Assembly: GCA_910580045.1 (NCBI GenBank)
Contig: CAJTXF010000036.1
Span: 1-23,963, forward strand
DNA length: 23,963 nt
Direction: 5' to 3'
Source of the DNA: an uncultured Eubacteriales bacterium
Lineage (GTDB): Bacteria; Bacillota; Clostridia; Oscillospirales; Acutalibacteraceae
Shown: positions 1 to 7,268 of the stretch, one piece after another
How positions within the stretch are numbered: the first letter of the stretch is position 1
Layout: each line of letters begins with the position of its first letter
Made by a program: the position numbers and the translations under genes
Notes under the pieces: generated by a model
The model's database searches: none
What the model was told of the DNA's origin: nothing
Seen by the model: the letters and a program-made list of their open reading frames with translations, nothing else

Positions 1-27
1 TCCCCCGCCCGCAGGGCGGGGGAACAC
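1..27. repeat. GC-rich hairpin followed by GAACAC, CRISPR-repeat-like or terminator-like (copy 1)
   Basis: CCCCCGCCC (2-10) and GGGCGGGGG (14-22) form a perfect 9-bp stem around a GCA loop, followed by AACACGAAAAA. A sister copy lies at 3101-3131. There is no T tract, so it is not a classical intrinsic terminator. The hairpin plus GGGGAACAC ending resembles type I-E CRISPR repeats, but no array is visible. It may be the 3' hairpin of a gene left of the window. Confidence 0.5.
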
Positions 28-70
28 GAAAAACTCCTCGGAACGGACACTCCCTAAACAGACTCTAGGC

Positions 71-99
71 TTGACAATTCCCGCCCAGTGGTCTATAAT
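71..99 (+). promoter_or_regulatory. Sigma-A promoter of the thrS T-box transcript
   Basis: A consensus -35 box TTGACA (71-76) and a consensus -10 box TATAAT (94-99) are separated by exactly 17 bp. Transcription would start near 106 and run through the T-box leader into thrS. Confidence 0.9.
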
Positions 100-105
100 A
101 TTTTT

Positions 106-409
106 AAATACACCAAATGCTATGAAGAGGATTCTTCGGCTCATTCCCCCCGCCCCCAGAGAGTACGCGTCACCGGCTGAAAGCGCGTGCGGCAGGCTTG
201 CCGAAGGCACCGCCTTGGAGCAGCCGCTGATGAAGCGAGCCGGTTTGGCCCCGTTACAGGTCGTTTATGAGGAGATTTCCCGTGCGGGAGGTCTTAAATC
301 CGGGTGGAACCGCGGTGCGCCTTAAATCTTACTCAAAAAGGTCGCGTCGCCCCAGAGAGAGCGAAAGGCCCAGTGCCTTTCCGCTCTTGAGCTGGGGCGG
401 CGCTTTTTT
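106..409 (+). promoter_or_regulatory. T-box leader of thrS (uncharged tRNA-Thr sensor)
   Basis: The roughly 300-nt leader between the promoter and thrS carries the T-box core GGGTGGAACCGCG at 302-314, directly before a strong terminator (344-409). This is the classic antiterminator/terminator arrangement. Upstream, an AGAGAG motif (158-163) and a GGCTG-like segment fit Stem I landmarks. An ACC triplet at 209-211 is a plausible threonine specifier codon, but I did not fold Stem I, so that choice is tentative. In known T-boxes, uncharged tRNA pairs with the specifier and with the antiterminator bulge, which prevents termination and raises synthetase expression. An open reading frame through this stretch (71-325) is best regarded as RNA, not protein. 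Confidence 0.88.
344..409 (+). terminator. T-box-controlled intrinsic terminator before thrS
   Basis: GCGTCGCCCCAG (344-355) pairs with CTGGGGCGGCGC (392-403), with an inner hairpin of AGAGCGAAAGGC-type sequence, and is followed by six T residues (404-409). It sits 30 nt after the T-box core, as expected for the regulatory terminator. Confidence 0.9.
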
Positions 410-437
410 GCGCCAATCCGGCGGAAAGGAGAAAAGT

Positions 438-2342
438 ATGATTACCATTGACTTGAAAGGGAACTCCAAACAGTTCGAGGCAGGGGTATCCCCGGCAGAG
501 GTGGCCAAGTCCATTGGCATGGGGCTGTATAAGGCCGCCTGCGCGGCCCGAATCAACGGGCAGGTTGTGGATTTGCGCACACCCATTACCGAGGACTGCG
601 CCCTGGAAATCCTCACCTTTGATGACCCGGAGGGCAAAAAGGCCTACTGGCACACCACCTCTCATATCCTGGCCCAGGCCGTGCAGAGGCTGTACCCTGG
701 GGCCAAGTTCGCCATTGGCCCGGCCATTGACAACGGCTTTTACTATGACTTTGATTTGCCCGCCCCCCTGTCCTCTGAGGATTTGCCCAGGATTGAGGAG
801 GAGATGAAAAAAGTTGTCAAAGAGAATATAGAGCTCACCCGCTTTGAGCTGGATTCGTCCCAGGCCATGGAGAAAATGGCTGGGCAGGAGTACAAGCAGG
901 AGCTGATTGAGGAGCACTCGGGCAATGGGGAGAAAATCAGCTTCTATGAGCAGAATGACTTCTGTGATTTGTGCGCCGGGCCCCATCTTATGTCCACCGG
1001 CGGGGTAAAGGCCATAAAGCTCACCTCGGTCACCGGGGCCTACTGGCGGGGGGATTCCTCCAAGAAAATGCTGACCCGGGTCTATGGCATCTCCTTCCCC
1101 AAGGCCTCCCAGCTGGAGGACTATCTGAATATGCTGGAGGAGGCCAAGAAGCGGGACCACCGGAAGCTGGGCAAAGAACTGGGCCTGTTCATGCTCCGGG
1201 AGGAGGGGCCGGGCTTCCCCTTCTTCCTGCCCAAGGGCATGGTGCTGAAAAACACCCTGCTGGACTTCTGGCGGGAGGTCCACAAGCGCTACGGCTATGT
1301 GGAAATCAGCACGCCCATTATGCTCAACCGCCAGCTCTGGGAGCGCAGCGGCCACTGGGACCACTACAAGGACAATATGTACACCACGGTCATAGACGAC
1401 ACGGACTTTGCCGTGAAGCCCATGAACTGCCCGGGCGGGATGCTGGTCTACGCCAGCGAGCCCCACTCTTATAAAGAACTGCCCCTGCGCATGGGAGAGA
1501 TTGGCCTGGTCCACCGGCACGAGCTCTCCGGCACCTTACACGGGCTGTTCCGGGTGCGGTGCTTTAACCAGGACGATGCCCACATCTTTATGACCCAGGA
1601 GCAGATGCTGGACGTAATCCAGGAGACAGTGCGGCTGTTTGACGAATTCTACTCCATCTTCAGCCTGAGCTATACCATTGAGCTCTCCACCATGCCTGAG
1701 GACCACATCGGCACTGTGGAGGAGTGGGAGAAGAACCAGGAAATCCTCAAGCAGGCCATCACAGGCATGGGCAAGGAGTTCATTATCAACGAGGGTGACG
1801 GGGCTTTCTATGGCCCCAAGCTGGACTTCCACCTGGCTGACTCCCTGGGCCGCACCTGGCAGTGCGGCACCATCCAGCTGGACAGCCAGCTACCGGAGCG
1901 CTTCCAGCTGGAATACACCGGCGAGGACGGCCAGAAGCACCGGCCTGTCATGATTCACCGGGTAGTGCTGGGCTCTATTGAGCGCTTTATCGGCGTGATT
2001 ACCGAGCACCTGGCAGGTAAGTTCCCCCTGTGGCTGAGCCCGGTGCAGGCGGTGGTGCTGCCCATTTCCGAGCGCCACCACGCTTACGCTAACGCCCTCA
2101 CGGCCAAGCTGGAGGAGGCCGGGCTCCGAGTGGAGTGCGACCTGCGGGCTGAGAAAATCGGCTATAAAATCCGGGAGGCTCAAGTGCAGCAGACCCCCTA
2201 TATGCTGGTGGTGGGAGATAAGGAGATTGAGTCAGCAGGCATCTCGGTGCGCCACCGCAAAGAAGGGGACTTGGGCTCCATGAGCGCGGAGGAGTTCATA
2301 GAGAAGGCAAAGGCAGAAATCCAGAGCCGGGAATTGAAGTAA
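438..2342 (+). CDS. thrS: Threonine--tRNA ligase
   Basis: Class II synthetase of 634 aa that charges tRNA-Thr with threonine in the cytoplasm. Start ATG 438 is preceded by AAAGGAGAA at 425-433; upstream in-frame extension would run through the T-box and is rejected. Domain order is normal: an N-terminal TGS domain (about 1-60), then an editing domain with HxxxH (H72, H76) and the CxxxH pair C179/H183, then the catalytic core with C331 as first zinc ligand, the VHRHELSG motif 2 region and the DDAHIF histidine, and a C-terminal anticodon-binding domain ending in a KAE-rich tail. The core reads MNCPGG and RVRCFNQDD where E. coli has MNCPGH and RVRGFTQDD; from memory, similar variants occur in clostridial ThrS. 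Controlled by the T-box; ends at a bidirectional terminator. Confidence 0.98.
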   Translation: MITIDLKGNSKQFEAGVSPAEVAKSIGMGLYKAACAARINGQVVDLRTPITEDCALEILTFDDPEGKKAYWHTTSHILAQAVQRLYPGAKFAIGPAIDNGFYYDFDLPAPLSSEDLPRIEEEMKKVVKENIELTRFELDSSQAMEKMAGQEYKQELIEEHSGNGEKISFYEQNDFCDLCAGPHLMSTGGVKAIKLTSVTGAYWRGDSSKKMLTRVYGISFPKASQLEDYLNMLEEAKKRDHRKLGKELGLFMLREEGPGFPFFLPKGMVLKNTLLDFWREVHKRYGYVEISTPIMLNRQLWERSGHWDHYKDNMYTTVIDDTDFAVKPMNCPGGMLVYASEPHSYKELPLRMGEIGLVHRHELSGTLHGLFRVRCFNQDDAHIFMTQEQMLDVIQETVRLFDEFYSIFSLSYTIELSTMPEDHIGTVEEWEKNQEILKQAITGMGKEFIINEGDGAFYGPKLDFHLADSLGRTWQCGTIQLDSQLPERFQLEYTGEDGQKHRPVMIHRVVLGSIERFIGVITEHLAGKFPLWLSPVQAVVLPISERHHAYANALTAKLEEAGLRVECDLRAEKIGYKIREAQVQQTPYMLVVGDKEIESAGISVRHRKEGDLGSMSAEEFIEKAKAEIQSRELK

Positions 2343-2395
2343 GAGGACAAGAGAGCAGGGGAGACAGAGCCCTGGAGCGTTTCCCTTTCCCAAAT

Positions 2396-2436
2396 AAAAA
2401 GCACGGTCCGGGCCTCCAGCCCGAGCCGTGCTTTTT
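2396..2436. terminator. Bidirectional intrinsic terminator between thrS and the ECF S component
   Basis: AAAAAGCACGG (2396-2406) pairs with CCGTGCTTTTT (2426-2436), with an inner CGGGC/GCCCG stem. A-run and T-run on both sides make it work in both directions, as suits the convergent genes it separates. Confidence 0.92.
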
Positions 2437-2452
2437 AACTTCCTTATCCCAT

Positions 2453-3025
2453 TCAGCCCATTTTCGCTGACACGAAAAACTTCCGAATCGCTGCCCGCAG
2501 CACTGTGTACAGCGGCACAGACACCACTACCGCAATAGCCGCGTTGATGCTGGACGTCACGGTTTTGGTACCCACAGCAGTGAGCACAGCGCCCATCTCG
2601 CTGCCCAGCAGAATTCCCTGGAAGAAGCTCTTGCTCAAATACAGCACCATATACACCACACTGCCGGAGACTGCGGCCAGGATGTTGCGGATGTGCTTCT
2701 CCGCGTTGGCGCCGCCCCCATTGGCCACCCAGCCGCATACCGCCGCCAGCAGGAACTTGAACACAAAGGTGAAGGGCGCTGAGGCGATATAGGCCGGGTT
2801 GGTCAGGTCATACAGCGCGGAGCCAATGCCCGCCGCCAGCCCGCCCCACACCGGCCCCAGAGCAAAACCGGAGAGCAGGCAGAAGATGTTGCCAAAGTGA
2901 ATGCGGCTCACGTCCCCGATGGCCACCGGGATGGGTACGCTGAGATAGTTGGACACAAACACCAGCGCCCCGAACACGCCCACCAGCACTACGCCGTAAA
3001 TGTTTTTCTTTCCCTTTGGAATCAT
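2453..3025 (-). CDS. ECF transporter substrate-binding (S) component, substrate unknown
   Basis: Integral membrane protein of 190 aa with about six hydrophobic segments. The stretch GDVSRIHFGNIFCLLSG followed by a glycine-rich LGPVWGGLAAGIGSALYDL loop and SAPFTFVFKFL is typical of small S components of energy-coupling factor importers (DUF1393/PF07155-like, COG4720-type). Such proteins capture a vitamin or similar micronutrient and share the EcfA-A'-T module encoded elsewhere. I chose the ATG at 3025 because GAGGAGGGA lies 6 nt upstream; the in-frame ATG at 3052 has no such site. No ATPase or EcfT gene is in the window, so it probably belongs to a group II system. The vitamin cannot be told from sequence alone, and there is no recognisable riboswitch in the short leader. 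Confidence 0.85.
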   Translation of the reverse strand: MIPKGKKNIYGVVLVGVFGALVFVSNYLSVPIPVAIGDVSRIHFGNIFCLLSGFALGPVWGGLAAGIGSALYDLTNPAYIASAPFTFVFKFLLAAVCGWVANGGGANAEKHIRNILAAVSGSVVYMVLYLSKSFFQGILLGSEMGAVLTAVGTKTVTSSINAAIAVVVSVPLYTVLRAAIRKFFVSAKMG

Positions 3026-3047
3026 AATCGTTCCCTCCTCAAAATGA

Positions 3048-3076
3048 ATCATAGCATTTATATTTTATTGCTCCAA
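3048..3076 (-). promoter_or_regulatory. Possible promoter of the ECF S component
   Basis: On the minus strand TTGGAG (3071-3076) and TATGAT (3048-3053) are 17 bp apart. The -35 is weak and the leader would be only about 15 nt, so this is tentative. Confidence 0.35.
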
Positions 3077-3100
3077 CAGTAAAAGACAGGAAATCATTTT

Positions 3101-3131
3101 CCGTGTTCTCCCCGCCCGCAGGGCGGGGAGA
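3101..3131. repeat. GC-rich hairpin with GAACAC flank (copy 2)
   Basis: TCTCCCCGCCC (3107-3117) and GGGCGGGGAGA (3121-3131) form an 11-bp perfect stem around GCA. Read on the minus strand, it follows the malic enzyme stop by about 20 nt and continues GAACACGGAAAA, matching the GAACACGAAAAA after copy 1. The shared flank suggests one repeated element, possibly acting as a 3'-end hairpin. Confidence 0.55.
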
Positions 3132-3150
3132 CATTTCTATAAATAGAATA

Positions 3151-4323
3151 TTACACTCTGGCCACGCCGGTTTCCCGGGCGGCCTGCGCCACCGCCGCCG
3201 CAATGGCCGGGGCCACCCGCTTATCAAAGGCGCTGGGGATGATGTTGTCCTCCCGAAGCTCCTCCGGGGCAATGAGCCCAGCCAGGGCCCGGGCAGCAGC
3301 CAGTTTCATGGCGTCGTTAATATCTTTGGCCCGGGCGTCCAGGGCGCCCCGGAAGATGCCAGGGAAAGCCAGCACATTGTTGATTTGGTTGGCGCAGTCC
3401 GAGCGGCCGGAGCCTGCCACCCTGGCCCCTGCCTCCAGGGCCTCCTGGGGAAAGATTTCCGGGGTGGGGTTGGCGCAGGCAAAGACAACAGCGTCCTTGG
3501 CCATGGAGGCCACCATCTCCTTGGTGACACAGCCTGGGGCCGAGAAGCCCATGAACACATCCGCCCCTTTAAGCACATCGGCCAGAGAGCCGGATTTGCG
3601 CTGGGGATTGGTCTCCTCTGCCAGCTGGGCCTGGGCTGGGGTCATGCCGGGGAGGCCCGGAACCAGGGCTCCCTGCCTGTCGCAGACCACCACATTCCGC
3701 AGGCCCAGGGCCATCAGCAGCTTGGTGCAGGCTGAGCCAGCCGCTCCCGCGCCGTTCACCACAGCGGAAACCTGGCTGATTTCCTTGCCCACCAGCTTTA
3801 GCGCGTTGAGCATGGCCGCCACTGTGACCACGGCAGTGCCGTGCTGGTCGTCGTGGAACACCGGAATGTCCAGGCGCTCCTTGAGCTTTGCCTCAATCTC
3901 AAAGCACCGGGGCGCGGCAATGTCCTCTAGGTTGATGCCCCCAAAGGAGCCTGCCAGCAGCTCTACTGTGCGGACAATCTCATCCACATCCTTGGAGCGG
4001 ATGCATAGGGGAATGGCGTCTACACCGGCAAAGGCCTTGAACAGGGCGCATTTCCCCTCCATCACAGGCATACCGGCCTCCGGGCCAATGTCCCCCAGGC
4101 CCAGCACGGCGGTGCCGTCGGTGACAACAGCCACCAGGTTCCCCCGGCGGGTGAATTCATAGGATTTCCCTGTGTCCTTGGCAATTTCCAGACAGGGGGC
4201 AGCTACGCCGGGCGTGTAAGCTACAGATAAATCATCGCGGGTTTCCAGGGGGCAGGGGGTCTCAATACGGAGCTTGCCCTGCCATTGGCGGTGCATTTCA
4301 AGGGCTTTGGCGTTATAATCCAT
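3151..4323 (-). CDS. Malic enzyme (NAD(P)-dependent, oxaloacetate-decarboxylating)
   Basis: Short bacterial-type malic enzyme of 390 aa that oxidatively decarboxylates malate to pyruvate with reduction of NAD(P), using a divalent metal. The N-terminal domain has the catalytic Tyr36 in YTPGVA and Lys91 in the GKCALFKAF segment. Metal ligands are in INLEDIAAP (E133, D134) and FHDDQHGTA (D158/D159). The Rossmann motif GAGAAG is at 191-196. It lacks the phosphotransacetylase-like C-terminal extension of MaeB-type enzymes. I cannot decide NAD versus NADP from the motif alone. Start ATG 4323 has AGGAAGTG about 9 nt upstream. It is monocistronic as far as visible; the hairpin at 3107-3131 lies just past its stop. 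Confidence 0.95.
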   Translation of the reverse strand: MDYNAKALEMHRQWQGKLRIETPCPLETRDDLSVAYTPGVAAPCLEIAKDTGKSYEFTRRGNLVAVVTDGTAVLGLGDIGPEAGMPVMEGKCALFKAFAGVDAIPLCIRSKDVDEIVRTVELLAGSFGGINLEDIAAPRCFEIEAKLKERLDIPVFHDDQHGTAVVTVAAMLNALKLVGKEISQVSAVVNGAGAAGSACTKLLMALGLRNVVVCDRQGALVPGLPGMTPAQAQLAEETNPQRKSGSLADVLKGADVFMGFSAPGCVTKEMVASMAKDAVVFACANPTPEIFPQEALEAGARVAGSGRSDCANQINNVLAFPGIFRGALDARAKDINDAMKLAAARALAGLIAPEELREDNIIPSAFDKRVAPAIAAAVAQAARETGVARV

Positions 4324-4481
4324 AAGGTGTTCACTTCCTGTTTTTTTAGTATGGGTTCAAGTATGCAACGGCTCAGAGCATAGGCGCAAAACCCGGCGGA
4401 AAGGACGGTTTTGAGTTCGCGGGATAAAAGTTTGGACGCCTGTGTTTGAGGAAAACATCTGCCCGGGCCGTCAGGCGGGGC

Positions 4482-5393
4482 TTACCGCTCCTCTTCCGGC
4501 ATGTACCGGATTAGATTCACTGTGTCCTCCAACTGGCAGGGTTCGCCTAAAAGGGTAGTCAGTCCTTGGAACACCACCGGCACCCTAGGGCCTGCGATAC
4601 CCTCCTGCATCACATGGAAATGCAGATGGGGCAGCCAGCTGGAGCCGCTGCTTCCTACCCGGCCCAACAGCTGTCCAGCCTCCACCCGCTCCCCGGGCCG
4701 CACACAGACACTGCCCTTTTCCAGGTGCGAGTACAGGCTCAGCTCGTCTCCTAGGTGGCGAATCAGTACATGATTGCCGTCAATCCGGGCGTGTTCGCCG
4801 AAACGGGCTTCCACACCCTCCAAATCCGTGTCCTCCCCAGTGTCTTCCAGGCCGTCAAAAGTCTCCTCCACCACCCCGGCGCAGACCGCATATACCGGGG
4901 TACCCCCAATGGTGCTTTGGCTGAGCGTATCGTCAAAGGCGCCCACATCAAAGGCAAACTCGCTGTTCCGGCACCAGCGGTGGGAGTTGATGGAGGGGTA
5001 AGTATCCGTGACCAGGAAGGTGCCCCGCAGGGGGAAAACATAGGCATTCCCGCTCTGATAGGGGACGATTGGCACAGTCTCCCGCAGAGTGCCGCCCTGA
5101 CATACTGCCTCAATCAAAAGGCAGTCCGGGGCCTCTTGAGAGAAGAAGGAGAAATGCTGGTGCAGAAAAGCTGTCCCCGGCCTGTGGCTGAGCCCGGTAA
5201 TGCGCGGGAGGCTGCTGTCCCGATAACGGGCAAGCTCTTCCTGGCCGTAGGCAAGACGGGCAGCAGTCTCTTCTGAGCCAATGCCCACCCGGAAGCATTC
5301 CCACTGCTGGGCCAGGCAGGTAAATGTCAGGGTTTGAGGAATATCCCCGCCTTCAAACCAGAGGCAGCGGAGAAAAAAGTCGGTATGCTTCAT
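4482..5393 (-). CDS. M23-family (LytM/lysostaphin-like) metallopeptidase domain protein, no signal peptide
   Basis: A 303-aa protein whose C-terminal half is an M23 fold: FAFDVGA (D149, zinc ligand), GTPVYAVCAGVV, NHVLIRH, LSLYSHLEKGSVCVRPGERVEAGQLLGRVGSSG and PHLHFHV, with H256 and H258 as the catalytic and zinc-binding HxH pair. In typical family members a His stands four residues before the Asp; here that position is Glu145, and the nearest His is H138. The N-terminal 110 residues are not recognised. There is no signal peptide or membrane segment, so it may act in the cytoplasm, be exported otherwise, or be a non-hydrolytic scaffold. Only a weak ribosome binding site (GAGAG) precedes the ATG. 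Transcribed from the divergent promoter at 5472-5500. Confidence 0.8.
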   Translation of the reverse strand: MKHTDFFLRCLWFEGGDIPQTLTFTCLAQQWECFRVGIGSEETAARLAYGQEELARYRDSSLPRITGLSHRPGTAFLHQHFSFFSQEAPDCLLIEAVCQGGTLRETVPIVPYQSGNAYVFPLRGTFLVTDTYPSINSHRWCRNSEFAFDVGAFDDTLSQSTIGGTPVYAVCAGVVEETFDGLEDTGEDTDLEGVEARFGEHARIDGNHVLIRHLGDELSLYSHLEKGSVCVRPGERVEAGQLLGRVGSSGSSWLPHLHFHVMQEGIAGPRVPVVFQGLTTLLGEPCQLEDTVNLIRYMPEEER

Positions 5394-5471
5394 ATGCTCT
5401 CAACAGAAAAGATAGGGCCCGTGCAGTGCATGGGCATTATTCTCGCCTCCCAAACGGTATGATACCGCTCT

Positions 5472-5500
5472 ATTATATCACCGGCTGAAAGCAAAATCAA
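5472..5500 (-). promoter_or_regulatory. Promoter of the M23 peptidase gene
   Basis: Minus strand: TTGATT (5495-5500), 17-bp spacer, TATAAT (5472-5477). Consensus -10 box, good spacing. The spacer carries one arm of an inverted repeat shared with the divergent promoter at 5553-5581. Confidence 0.75.
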
Positions 5501-5566
5501 CAGGGTTAGCTGACAAACATCCTTTGGTGATTTATGAACAGAGCAGGCGGATTTGCTTTTCAGCGG
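5481..5566. repeat. Imperfect inverted repeat linking two divergent promoters
   Basis: CCGGCTGAAAGCAAAATC (5481-5498) is nearly the reverse complement of GATTTGCTTTTCAGCGG (5550-5566), differing by single-base shifts. The arms cover the spacer and -35 of the leftward promoter and the -35 and spacer of the rightward promoter. The 301-nt gene-free stretch 5394-5694 otherwise holds only the two leaders. Confidence 0.6.
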
Positions 5567-5581
5567 CGGATGGTGTATACT
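5553..5581 (+). promoter_or_regulatory. Promoter of the HAD phosphatase gene
   Basis: TTGCTT (5553-5558), 17-bp spacer, TATACT (5576-5581), giving a leader of roughly 105 nt before the ATG at 5695. Confidence 0.7.
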
Positions 5582-5694
5582 AAAAAAACTAAGGAATGGG
5601 GGTAGGGTTTGTGAAGGCGGAGCGGCCAGCTCTCCTCCGTGCCCTGAAATCCCAAACCTTATCTCTGAACCTATAGCGAAAGGAGCCATTCCCC

Positions 5695-6363
5695 ATGAAC
5701 AAACCCTATGCAGCCTGTATCTTTGACTTGGACGGCACTTTGGCCGACACGCTCCACTCCATTGCCTATTTCGGCAACTGCACACTGGAGAGCTTCGGCC
5801 TGCCGGCCATTGACATCATGGACTACCGGTTTTTGGTGGGCAACGGCGCGGACGTGCTCATGGAGCGTATGCTTGCCCATGTGGGCGCCCATTTTACAGG
5901 GGAAGCCCGCCGGGCTTTCCGGGCTGAGTATGACAGCCGGTATGCCGCTGACCCGTTGGCCCTGGTGGGCGCTTACCCTGGTGTGCCTGAGGTTTTGGAG
6001 TACCAGCACAGCCAGGGAATGCGGCTGGGAGTTCTCTCCAACAAGCCGGACGATATGACCCAGGCCATTGTGGCAGAGCTGTATCCAGGCATTTTTGATG
6101 CAATCCATGGCCAGCGGGAGGGGATTCCCACCAAGCCGGACCCCACGGCCCTTCTTGCTATGGCAGAGGAACTGGGGGTCACGCCTCAGGAGACCCTGTA
6201 CATTGGCGACAGCGGTGTGGACATGGACACGGCCCGCAACGCCGGAATGGACTCCTGCGGGGTGCGGTGGGGGTTCCGCTCTCAGGAGGAGCTTTTGGAG
6301 CACGGGGCAAGGTATCTGGCAGGAGACCCAATGCAGCTCAAGGATATTATCGAAAAACGATAA
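5695..6363 (+). CDS. HAD-superfamily phosphatase, phosphoglycolate phosphatase-like
   Basis: A 222-aa cytoplasmic phosphatase with all four HAD motifs: DLDGTLAD with nucleophile D11 and acid/base D13, the threonine/serine motif in LSNKPDD (S115), the lysine motif in KPDP (K147), and GDSGVDMDTA with metal-binding D172 and D176. The helical cap between motifs I and II (C1 type) matches the Gph/PGP and beta-phosphoglucomutase group. The true substrate could be phosphoglycolate, pyrophosphate or another small phosphate ester. Start ATG has AAAGGAG 9 nt upstream. Its stop codon lies inside the palindrome TTATCG-AAAAA-CGATAA (6347-6363), which probably serves the next operon. Confidence 0.93.
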   Translation: MNKPYAACIFDLDGTLADTLHSIAYFGNCTLESFGLPAIDIMDYRFLVGNGADVLMERMLAHVGAHFTGEARRAFRAEYDSRYAADPLALVGAYPGVPEVLEYQHSQGMRLGVLSNKPDDMTQAIVAELYPGIFDAIHGQREGIPTKPDPTALLAMAEELGVTPQETLYIGDSGVDMDTARNAGMDSCGVRWGFRSQEELLEHGARYLAGDPMQLKDIIEKR

Positions 6364-6386
6364 ATTTGTATTGGCAAACGATAAAT
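6347..6386 (+). promoter_or_regulatory. Operator candidates of the DUF2975/HTH operon
   Basis: A perfect inverted repeat TTATCG-AAAAA-CGATAA lies at 6347-6363. AACGATAAAT recurs as a direct repeat at 6356-6365 and 6377-6386, 21 bp apart, two helical turns. CGATAAATCG (6379-6388) is a second, shorter palindrome in the promoter spacer. These are good candidates for binding by the HTH protein encoded at 7053-7268; that assignment is inference. Confidence 0.6.
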
Positions 6387-6399
6387 CGAGATATATAAT
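6371..6399 (+). promoter_or_regulatory. Promoter of the DUF2975/HTH/unknown operon
   Basis: TTGGCA (6371-6376), 17-bp spacer, TATAAT (6394-6399). It begins 8 nt after the HAD stop codon, so this operon has its own start. Confidence 0.85.
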
Positions 6400-6431
6400 A
6401 GGGGCATACCAACTATGGAGGTGCTTCTGTT

Positions 6432-7043
6432 ATGACAAACTGGACCAATGACCAGAACCAAAGCGAAAAGCGTAGAAAGGCGCTGACCAGGGTTGCCGCT
6501 GTGTTCTCCAAGCTGTTTGAGGTTGCCTACCACATTGGGGCGGTGAGCCTTTTGGTAGGGCTTGCGCTGTTCCTCCTTGACCCATATCTGCCGGGTGAGT
6601 GGGTCCTCGGAGCTGAGGCGGAAGAGGAACTGACGGTGAAGGGCTTCTCCCTGGTCGCCACCGACTCAGAGGCGCAGATTATTCGTCCGGCAATGGTGAT
6701 TTTCCTGCTCACCGGGGCCGTATCCCTGGCGCTGATGGGCTTTGTCTTCCGCAATGTGAACCTGATTCTGCGCACCACCCAAGGACTGACCAAGTTCTCA
6801 GAGGGCAGAACCCCCTTCCAAAAGGACAATGTGCGCATGATGTGGGAGACTGGCATTTTCTTTCTCGCCATCCTGGTGGTACAGTTCGCCATGAGCACCC
6901 TGGCCGTATGCATCCTGGGCCCCGAAGGGGTGGAGGTCCACGTGGGGATGGAAAACCTGGTCATAGGGATTCTCATGTTCTGCCTGTCCCAGGTGTTCGC
7001 CCTGGGCATGGAGATGCAAAAGGACATAGACGGTCTGGTGTGA
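6432..7043 (+). CDS. DUF2975-family membrane protein
   Basis: A 203-aa protein with four predicted transmembrane segments (about 29-54, 84-110, 137-163 and 169-195) and a basic N-terminus. The layout, the FRNVNLILRTTQGLTKFSEGRTPFQKDNVRMM connecting segment and the C-terminal DIDGLV fit DUF2975, the family of B. subtilis YoaS. Its biochemical role is not known. In Bacillota such genes usually stand directly before a small YozG-like HTH regulator, exactly as here (9-nt gap). GGAGGTG 8 nt upstream supports the start. Expression is probably under the operator palindromes at 6347-6388. Confidence 0.85.
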   Translation: MTNWTNDQNQSEKRRKALTRVAAVFSKLFEVAYHIGAVSLLVGLALFLLDPYLPGEWVLGAEAEEELTVKGFSLVATDSEAQIIRPAMVIFLLTGAVSLALMGFVFRNVNLILRTTQGLTKFSEGRTPFQKDNVRMMWETGIFFLAILVVQFAMSTLAVCILGPEGVEVHVGMENLVIGILMFCLSQVFALGMEMQKDIDGLV

Positions 7044-7052
7044 GGTAGCTGT

Positions 7053-7268
7053 ATGGGGCATATCATATTGCGGTTGGACCGGATGATGGTGGAGCGGAAA
7101 ATGTCCCTGAACCAGCTGGCGGAACAGGTGGGCATCACCAACGTGAACCTGTCCAAGCTGAAAAATAACCGGGTGAACGCGGTGCGGTTTTCTACCCTGG
7201 CAGGGCTGTGCCAGGCGCTGGACTGCCAGCCCGGGGATATTTTAGAGTATGAGGAAGATGAAGAATGA
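7053..7268 (+). CDS. YozG-like Cro/C1-type HTH transcriptional regulator
   Basis: A 71-aa single-domain DNA-binding protein. NQLAEQVGITNVNLSKLKNN is the helix-turn-helix and FSTLAGLCQALDCQPGDILEYE is the conserved C-terminal half of the HTH_26/YozG group. It has no ligand-binding domain, so it may simply repress its own operon or take signals from the DUF2975 partner. GAGGTAG lies 5 nt before the ATG. Its TGA overlaps the next ATG by four bases (ATGA), which suggests translational coupling. Confidence 0.9.
   Translation: MGHIILRLDRMMVERKMSLNQLAEQVGITNVNLSKLKNNRVNAVRFSTLAGLCQALDCQPGDILEYEEDEE

Noticed and set aside
1..30. Last repeat of a CRISPR array at the window edge
   Set aside because: Only one repeat-like unit is present, nothing like a spacer-repeat series follows, and the second copy at 3101-3131 is also solitary. 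The similarity is recorded as a finding but not called as CRISPR.
71..325. Small plus-strand open frame before thrS
   Set aside because: It lies inside the promoter and T-box leader and contains the T-box core; the RNA explanation accounts for all its features.
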